Assembly: GCA_024305405.1 (NCBI GenBank)
Contig: JAKNDB010000076.1
Span: 864,501 to 928,500 of the forward strand
DNA from: Dirofilaria immitis
Taxonomy: Eukaryota > Nematoda > Chromadorea > Rhabditida > Onchocercidae
Reading direction: 5' to 3'
Length of the DNA stretch: 64,000 nucleotides
Below the pieces are notes generated by a model, which saw only the letters and a list, made by a program, of their open reading frames with translations, ran no database searches and was not told the DNA's origin. The translations under genes and the position numbers were made by a program. This document shows, one piece after another, positions 51,401-64,000 of the stretch (position 1 is the first letter of the stretch; every line of letters starts with the position of its first letter).

Positions 51401-52822
51401 ATTTGTGATCGAAATTGATGAGAAGGAATTAAAAAGTTTAGTGCTGGAAGCACTGGTGAATTAGTATTAAAGATTAGATGACAATCAGCAGGCCATTGAG
51501 AATTTTAATAAACTAAAGATTTTAGGGAAGATAGGTTGATGCTTGAGAAAATAAGAAAATATTGTATGTTATCCAATTATATAAAATATTAGGCGAGAAT
51601 AGATAATGATACAGACGAATGAGAATTGTTTGTTACATTAGATTCTTCCAAAACATAAAGAAGATATAAGAAAATGGCACTCTGAAATTTCGTTCTGGCA
51701 GTCTTATCTCTAAGTTGATGGTTGCACTTTGTCCAAAAATCTTTATGTTTTGGAAGAATTTCTCCTTTCATTCTTAACGATATGTAAACATAAGTGGAAC
51801 AGAAAATACAGTATGAAGTGGAGAAAACTGATAGTGGATCGATAATTGTAGGATGATATTTAATGATTACTTGATAAAAGAAGCGAAAGCATGGTATCAG
51901 ATATTTTTCAGATTTAAAATCCATTTTATTATTATCGACTGCACGGAATAAAACGGAGGAAGCGAAAAACAATAAACTGCTCGATTAATGATTGGTTCAA
52001 TTGATAAAAATTCAACTTTTTGTAGATAAATGTGGAGAAGTTGAAATATTGATTACACTTATTTTTGGCCATTAACATATCTTTTCTTCTTATTTCGTGA
52101 AAATTTGAAGAAAAATTGATGACTAAAATGATTGATTTTATGGATAAAATCTGAATTGACGATGATGACATTAAAAAGTGAGCAAATTATGATGTTTATT
52201 TCAATATATTAATAATGTGATTGTGTGATATGATATGGTCAATAGATAACTTATCTGTAACATAATGATTTACAAATGAATATATTCATTTGTCGCCAAT
52301 AATGATATTCCTTACATCGATACTCTTCATTTTGATAATTCAGCTTGTTAGTTTTATTTTTTACTGAAGTAAATATTCTTACGAAAATTGTTTATCTTCC
52401 TGCTTTAGATACTTAAACAAAGAGTACACTTGAACATCTATGCAAAATTCGAAGAAATCAACGGAAAGTTAATTGGATGGGAATAGCACTCTGAATTACA
52501 CCAATAATAAATTAAATTCATCTCATTCCAAATTTACCGTGCTGGATGAAGAAACCTTATCATAATGCAGTATGAATGAGACCTGAACAGTAATTGAGCA
52601 AGATAATAGCTTCTTACATAGAGAATAGGTAAATAAAATAAATGATATGTAGCTCTTGCAAAAAACAAATGAACAAATATAGAAACAAGTTATCCATCAT
52701 TGAACCAAGAAAGAAGTATAAATAAAATTTAGTCGATGTGCAAACACAAATGTTGTTTTCTGAAATGATATTTACTATTGTCATATTACTACAGGCTTAT
52801 AATAAGCTGACTGGTATCATAC
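45479..52822. other. 7.3-kb interval without a supported gene
   Basis: AT-rich. Contains an imperfect tandem duplication at 48092-48149 (unit AAACGAATTACTTT plus an AACATTT-like end) and AATC repeats at 51281-51301. The minus-strand stretch 46937-47170 is open in two overlapping frames, one being SYYDITDENSCSHPRNFYF-like, and could be an exon of the gene at 52.8-53.6 kb, but neither frame can be chosen. Confidence 0.35.
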
Positions 52823-53560
52823 CTTCCTTTTACATTCTTTACATAGCTTTGTATTATTTGAGTTGCTTGTGCTTTTGACCTTTAGCAATGTATTCATTTT
52901 GGAAGCTTGATCTGGATCATCATTTGGATTCATTGAAAGATACGGTTCAATTGCAAAATGCTTCTATTGCTACTGCGACACTGTAAATTATTAGTATTTG
53001 AGATTTTTCATCTTTATTCTTCACATCGTATTTTTTGCCTTAACTTTTCTTTGTTATTTCTATAATTAAATAATATGCAAAAACAAATTATGCAAAACCT
53101 GTTTTAAAACTCTCAATCCACTTATCCTCCACTCTAACATCCAGCGAAACAGTATCCAACATAAATTGAAAAGGATGGATTTTTTGTTAATCATACAATT
53201 GAATGGATAGGAAAAGTATGTGTAAAATAAGTCCTAAAAACTTTTCTTGATTTGAATACAATTAATCATTTCAAGATGGATGTAACTTGTCAATTTTAAA
53301 TTTTAAAATTCTTTAAAAATAAAAACATCCATATACAGTGATGAAAATTATCTTTCTTCATTTACTCACGGTATTTCAAGTGTACCTTCGTTACTGAAAA
53401 TCATCGACAATCGATACAAATGACAAATTGAAGTGAGTGGTTTCAACAACTGAAGATAACAATCGTATCTGATGAACATTTGTCCCATTATTAGAAATGC
53501 GATGCACCGAACAATGCACGATTCTGTTGGCAATAAAAGACATATGCCATCGACTGTAGT
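52823..53560 (-). CDS. unidentified multi-exon gene, internal part only
   Basis: Three minus-strand exon candidates lie in order. Exon A (about 53545-53370, strong donor ACC|GTGAGT) reads SVVETTHFNLSFVSIVDDF then SNEGTLEIP. Exon B (53233-53099, acceptor TTTTTAG) contains IHPFQFMLDTVSLDVRVEDK and WIESFK. Exon C (52980-52823, acceptor TTTACAG, donor AAG|GTATGA) reads VAVAIEAF, AIEPYLSMNPNDDPDQASKM and ends KLCKECKRK, half of a possible zinc-binding CxxC site. Each exon needs one small homopolymer correction to stay open and to match phases (T run near 53403, A run near 53183, T run near 52960). The content is protein-like but I do not know the family; upstream and downstream exons were not found. 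Confidence 0.4.
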
Positions 53561-53599
53561 TTTATTGAAAGTAATTGATTTCCCGAACAACCAGGATCT

Positions 53600-56500
53600 T
53601 GCTTTTTATTTATTTCCACGAAAAAAGAGCACTATGAATGGTTCAATAATTTCCAATGAACTAAGATTGCATTTGAACAACAACGTAATTTCTCCATTTT
53701 AATCTTCTTCACTTTCAAGATTTCAATTATGTGAAAATGTTACAATATAAGAAGTTAACAATATTTCATATACAAACTAATAAATTAATCATTTAAAGTG
53801 GTGTGAAGATGTAATGTAATATGTATAAATTACAATAAACAGAATAAATAAATTACGGTACATAAAGCAATTGGCATATTCTATATTTCTCGACATATGT
53901 TTATAGGTATGTCAGCTTTATGCATATTGTCATATTGTTTTACTATTATTACTCAATGATTTGTTCATATTTATTTCGTAAAGAATTATTTATTTATCTT
54001 TTATGGATCATTCAAAATAGTAAAATAAGAGGAGAGTAATTTAATTTTTAATTTCATCATTTTAGATTTCGAAATATCTAATCACGACGATATTTGTAAT
54101 TAAAGCGCAATAGCTCAGCGAAAACTCTATCTTTCATTTCGTCTAAATCAATTATTGCTGTATGTTAAGTTTGTTTAAAAGAAGATAATTGAAAATTGCT
54201 TTTGTTCAAGAATATTTTTCATGCTCAAAGTGATACTTAGATATAACTGAATCCTTGTAAAAGAGTTTTTACAATGCTCTCCAAAGTGTCGCCAGCTACT
54301 TAGTTCATTATAAGAAAATTAAAAATAGCAAACCTTCTTTATTATTAAATTCTAACTGTCTTGTAAATCTTAGTTAATATGTTTTACTACTTTTTAAGAT
54401 TGTTTTAAAATCGGTGAAAATTTTTTGTCTCATAAAAGGATTATGTCTAAAATCTATAACGATTTTCAATCTACAATATACCGTGAAGAAATGATAAATA
54501 ATTTAATTATGAAGAAAAAGCAGAATGTATGAATGAGCAATTAAAGAAATGAAAGTTTCAATGAATAAATAATTATTTGCGTTCGTTTGCTTAAGTTATA
54601 TTATAAAAGTGATCTTCATGTAAATTGTAAATTTGTTTGTTTCGATTCAAAGCAAAATGAACAAATTTGACTTGCATTATCGCTTTGAGATTCAAATGTT
54701 AATGCTTGGAAAATAACTTCCATGTAAAATTATCGAATTTGATTAAATATAGCAATATATTGAATTTGACTTTTAATCGTTTAAATTATATTTGGGATAA
54801 ATTAGCTCAATGCACCTTACATAAATTTACGTATATCATTTCCTTAAGTGTCAAAAACGTACATCGCACCACCTTTCCTTTACCTTCTGCTCCCATGTTT
54901 GGTGAAGCTATCAATCAAACTGCGCACATAACGTTTTAGCTATGGCCAAGGCCAGTAAGGCTTCGCCAGAAGTATTTGTTTCTTTCTTGGGTGTTGTGTC
55001 AGTAAATCAATATCAGCTGTATTTCTTACAAGGCTTCAGCTTCTTGTGGTGATAATAATGATGTTGAGAATGGCAGAGCTAGAAAAATTTCTATCACAAC
55101 TTGTTTGAATTAAATTCGAAAAAAAATTCATTGTTCAAGAGTACACAATATTTATTATTAATTTTTTCAGATCATTCAAGAAAATAATTTATTTTCCGCT
55201 TATATCTTAGTTATTCTATCTATTTTCTTATATTATATACTTCAAATTTTAGTATAGCAGTTGTCAATTAAGTTTTCCCTCAAATTTCGGCTTTTAAAAT
55301 TTTATTTTAATATACATGTTTCAGGATTCATAATCCTTATTTATAATATTATAAATGCTGAAGAGGGTTTTGCACTTGTTGTTTTTACCTCGTAGTTAAA
55401 CGTGTATACAGCTGAATTTTCACTTTGTTTATCACGTGCTCTGGAAAACATCATTTGGAAACAAAGTAAAACGAAGAGAGCGGTTACGTCGCTGAAAAAG
55501 GATCAGTTGAAACGATGTAAACATTTGGGAAATTCTATTCTTTTATTGATTATCTTCCCTACAATTATGTAACATATATTTTAATAATTTATAATTAATT
55601 CATCAGATGATGGAATGTACCAGAAGTAAGTGATTTAGTTAAGAAATTTCTTAATCGATTGGTTTTTATTTCCATTTGATACCAGATCAAGAATCAAATT
55701 TGTGTAGATGATAACGGAAAACCAGGTCACCCAATTAGTCTAATAGACAAATGTCTCCTATTTACTATTTATCTCCAGCATGTCAACACTAATTCGATGT
55801 ATTGCGATTACAAGAAATGAAATAAAATTTGTTTTAATAATCTTTTCTACGAAAGAAACTTGTCAATTTTATGACAAAAAGAGGCCAAGCTTTTAGTATT
55901 ACAAAAAAAAGTTACAAAGTTGATGAGATGTTGAAATTTTCAGAAAACTTTCAAGGATTAGTGCACAAAAATGATTATGGTAGCGAATAAACAAATGTAT
56001 AAATAAACAAAAATGAAAGATGGTGAGGAAAAAATAAACAATTATGAATTTAAAACAATTCGAAGTGATTTGATTGCCAACAATTCCCACAATCAACAAT
56101 GGATTATTCCTATCAGACTTCTGATTTTGCCTAAACATTTATTAATATATTTGATATTTGATAGGGAAATTAGTAATGAATATTTGAAAAGCAAACTTAC
56201 AATGTAAAATGCATTACGCGCTTTTCGTAACTTAACAATTAGCCGAACGTAACGAAAAATCTGAAAAATTCCATTTTTAGCTATCAACTTTATTTAGATT
56301 ATATGTAAAATTTGAAATGATAATGTATTATGTATGCTAAAAAGTATCATTTAATGAGTAATGATGAAAGACTATAGAAATATCATATTGTAACAATTCA
56401 AAAAGATTATAAGACTCGATGGATTGACAAATATCACTTATGATTTTGCAAAAATATCAATCAACAAGCGAGTCTCTTCTCCTACTTTTCTTTCCTTCCT

Positions 56501-58495
56501 TTTTCGTTTTTTCAATTTTCTTTTTAAATAATTTTTAGCAAAAATAAGAACAATTTATGAAAGCATAATAAAAATGCGTGCCATAAAATGTTGTCCCTTT
56601 TGTATCGCAGAATGAGAATAGTGCCATATGAGCATAAAAAGTTGAATCGAGACAGTCTTTTAAGGATTATATGATAAGATTATATCTCACATACTCTAGT
56701 CTTATGGAAAAAGATACATATATGTATCAATCAGTAAGACTGTTATTTAATTAAAGAAGATGATTACATAATATGATGCAATGTATTGCCAACTTATCAG
56801 CATAACGTGTTAATTTAGAATAGATAATTTATAGTTCGCTATATTTTTTATAATGGTCAGACTTGATAAATACAAAGAATAAATATTTGAGAGCCACGAT
56901 CCGTCAAATCCAAGTAAAATTTCAAGAAATTTGATGACTGTCAATGAGAAATAGCTATCATCAATGCAGAAAGTGATCATTTGTTTAACAATTAATTAAG
57001 TTTTTATTTACGTAGAATAGAATATGATAGTAGTTAAAGGCTGAACGGTTTGTCGATTTGTCAAACACATCACACATTTTCGAATGATTTTCAATTTGCC
57101 TACATCCGAAATCGAAAATCTTCCCTATTTTTGATTAAACTTCACCGTTTTTTCTTTCCTAGATTTCTCAATTCCGTTTTCAGAATTCGCGTCTAAATGG
57201 GAGAAAGTATTACAGCGCACGTCTTAATGAATTTATAGCCTTTCTAAGAAATACATTCGCTTTATTTTTCATTGGTTTATCAAGAACTGAGCATAAAACT
57301 CGCTGATTTAATTTATTACAAAAGAGCTTGAGAGATGTTGCATTATTTCTCTGAACATCAGATGAATAACAAACAATTTTTATTTGGAAAAAAATTCTGC
57401 TCAAAAGAATTTCACTTTTGAATAAGATTTTAGTGATGGAAATTCATTCGAACCTTTTCAAACTATGATCGAGGATTATACTTGTTAAATAGACAAAATA
57501 TTTGATTAGCCATAATTACAAAACTCCCAACTTTTTTTCGGTTCTATTTATTACATATTTCTAAACAAAAACTAGCATTTCAGTGCATTGTAAAACGTAA
57601 AATTTTTACTGCACATAAAAAATTAATTCAGAGGAATGAAACTGGAAAATTTTGAAGAAAAACAAAGGTAATCTCTACTGATTAAAATGTATGAGAAATA
57701 TGAATTTATGCACTCAATGCAGCCGATTTAGTCTGAACATCATTCCTACTTGGTACCATAACTGTAGTAAACAACGACCTCAAGTGATAAAAATATGCAT
57801 TAGTTAATAACATTACAATGTTATTGAAAAGAATAATAAAAATCGCCATCAGTTGAGCTGATAAATGATAGTTGTCCTTCATGGGAAAGAAGCTTAATAG
57901 TTGTTATTAAGAGATAACAACTTTCCGATCCTAGTAATTGGTCCTTTGCTTCTAAGGCGTCTTCTATCCTAACAGATTAATCTACTAAGAATGTAAGTTT
58001 TTAAATCTACAAAAGAATGCATTTTAGAATATAGTTTTGGAATTTATATGAGAGTAGGTGTCGAACACATAAAATGAATGATGAAAATCATCATTTATGC
58101 AAATGAAAAGGGATTTTGAGAATACCGTGGATGGCAGTGCCATAAATTTTTATGATATTAATTAGTATTTCGAAAGTGCAATCTTTTCATTGATATTTAC
58201 TACCATTAACTACAAAATTTTTTATTACTGCTTATACAGAAAGAAGTTTTTTCTGTAGAAGTATTGAAAAAAACACATCACAAAGGAACCTATCCACTTA
58301 ACAAATTGTTCTGGTCTACTTCTATCTGCTGTTAATAATAATTAATTTTTGCTTCGATACAGGAAAATCCATTTTACTAGAAATTATTTTTTTACATCCA
58401 ATATTCAGAAACAGAAAATGCTCCAAAAGATATATTGAAGAAAAAAATCATAAACATATTCTAGTTGGTAATCATATATTGCATAGTTTAAATTC
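53600..58495. other. 4.9-kb interval without a supported gene
   Basis: AT-rich. A patch at 54840-55080 is richer in G+C (GGCCAAGGCCAGTAAGGCTT) but carries no clear exon or RNA fold that I can name. The 5' part of the gene at 52.8-53.6 kb may lie here. Confidence 0.35.
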
Positions 58496-63108
<4,613 letters not shown>

Positions 63109-64000
63109 TGATTAGCCATTAACAGTACAACTGGAGGTTTAGTGAACTAACAGAGTTTGAACGACGATGATACTGCCCGACATGAAAATAAACGATTTCA
63201 TTGAATAATGCTAATAATTGCTGCATTGGCGTGGGAAATGAGAATCGATGCAGAGGAAATCTGGATGAATTAACTCGCTAATTTGTTTTTTAACTCTTTT
63301 TTTTTAAATTCCTTTTATTACTCAACATAGGCTATAAAGTAAAGGCCGCGATCAATCACTGTATTTTTATTTCTGCCATGAAAAGAACAAAATAAAGGAC
63401 ATGATAATATTTGATAAGTGCACTGTGAATAGAGTTATGGAAGTCATGGAAATAAAGAAGAAGACACCGCACCACTCCATTTTATTAATCTCTCTGTTTT
63501 CAGTTGCTTGTACCGTAAATCAATCTCATCGTTTCGCGATTGATTTCTTCATCCATCATCATCTGTGTAGAGAGGACAGATTTAAAGCCTTCCTTGTGAT
63601 AACTTTGAGGTATTATTTTAAGTTAAGTATTTTTTATTAGATTACCTCCCTTTTCAAGAGTCACTCAATTCTCTGTTAAGTAGATGAAGTTTAGAAGCAT
63701 TTATTTCTGACGATATTTGTCTATATCAAAATAATCTATTCCTTGAAACTACTTCAAATATATAAAGATGCAGAAATGATTGATGAACAAACTTTAAATA
63801 ATTTTTTACTGCTCATTAATGCTTCATGGATCCTGCTGATTCCATCATTGAATTTTTGAATTTCTCTTCTTGCCACTTCCGTAATTGTTTGACATATCTT
63901 TTAAAATGTTTTAAGATAACTTGCTATTTGATAAAAATTTGATACTGTAGTGAGTATTTCATTGCAGTGTATAAATATCATAAAAAAATCAGGTCGGAAT
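63109..64000. other. upstream flank of DDX41, no gene seen
   Basis: AT-rich sequence upstream of the DDX41 start. It should contain that gene's promoter. No other exon could be supported before the window ends. Confidence 0.4.

Noticed and set aside
51589..51972. 127-codon minus-strand open frame
   Set aside because: No family resemblance or exon structure; compatible with chance.
54930..55080. G+C-richer patch, possible structured RNA
   Set aside because: No tRNA, snRNA or spliced-leader consensus could be found in it by eye.

Overview
This is a eukaryotic, AT-rich, intron-dense nuclear contig. Coding exons are short, introns are mostly 60-300 bp and end in a T-rich run plus CAG or TAG, and the recognisable proteins are animal ones (FKBP12, NFU1, DDX41, an Ig-domain surface protein, a STAR-type KH protein). 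Base composition and gene style fit a nematode, most likely a clade III (filarial or spirurid) species. That placement is inference. There are no bacterial operons, rRNA genes, CRISPR arrays or viral genes that I can support.

Layout. 1-450: last exon of an unknown + strand gene. 1850-4203 (+): KH/RGG RNA-binding protein. 7947-8825 (+): FKBP12-type prolyl isomerase. 10349-11530 (+): NFU1 iron-sulfur scaffold. 13842-14436, 16830-17052 and 17190-17470 (+): three small genes, one resembling the mitochondrial microprotein STMP1. 18475-19618: a near-perfect 316-bp inverted repeat around a 511-bp spacer. 22751-23136: a large trinucleotide-repeat block. 23439-30377 (+): a 16-exon GRDP-like (DUF1399) gene with a Cys-Gly tail. 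33332-35255 (-): membrane-anchored Ig-domain protein. 43166-45478 (-): protein with an acidic LIR-like motif, possibly TP53INP/DOR-like. 52823-53560 (-): fragments of an unidentified gene. 58496-63108 (-): DDX41 (C. elegans SACY-1) helicase in 16 exons. The stretches between are AT-rich, with microsatellites but no gene I can defend.

The main observation is about the sequence itself. Nearly every second conserved gene is broken by a single-base insertion or deletion, mostly in short homopolymers: KH gene, NFU1, four in the GRDP gene, two in DDX41, and several in the small unidentified genes. Splice phases still agree once each is allowed for. Residual assembly error explains this better than decay of many unrelated housekeeping genes, so automatic gene calls here would be truncated.

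The genes look like ordinary, independent chromosomal genes rather than one pathway, and I see no convincing novel multi-gene system. The best candidates for new biology are the long inverted repeat, the STMP1-like microprotein, the LIR-motif protein, the Cys-Gly tail of the GRDP protein, and the unidentified minus-strand gene at 52.8-53.6 kb. All exon models were built by eye from reading frames, splice signals and remembered family features, with no database search.
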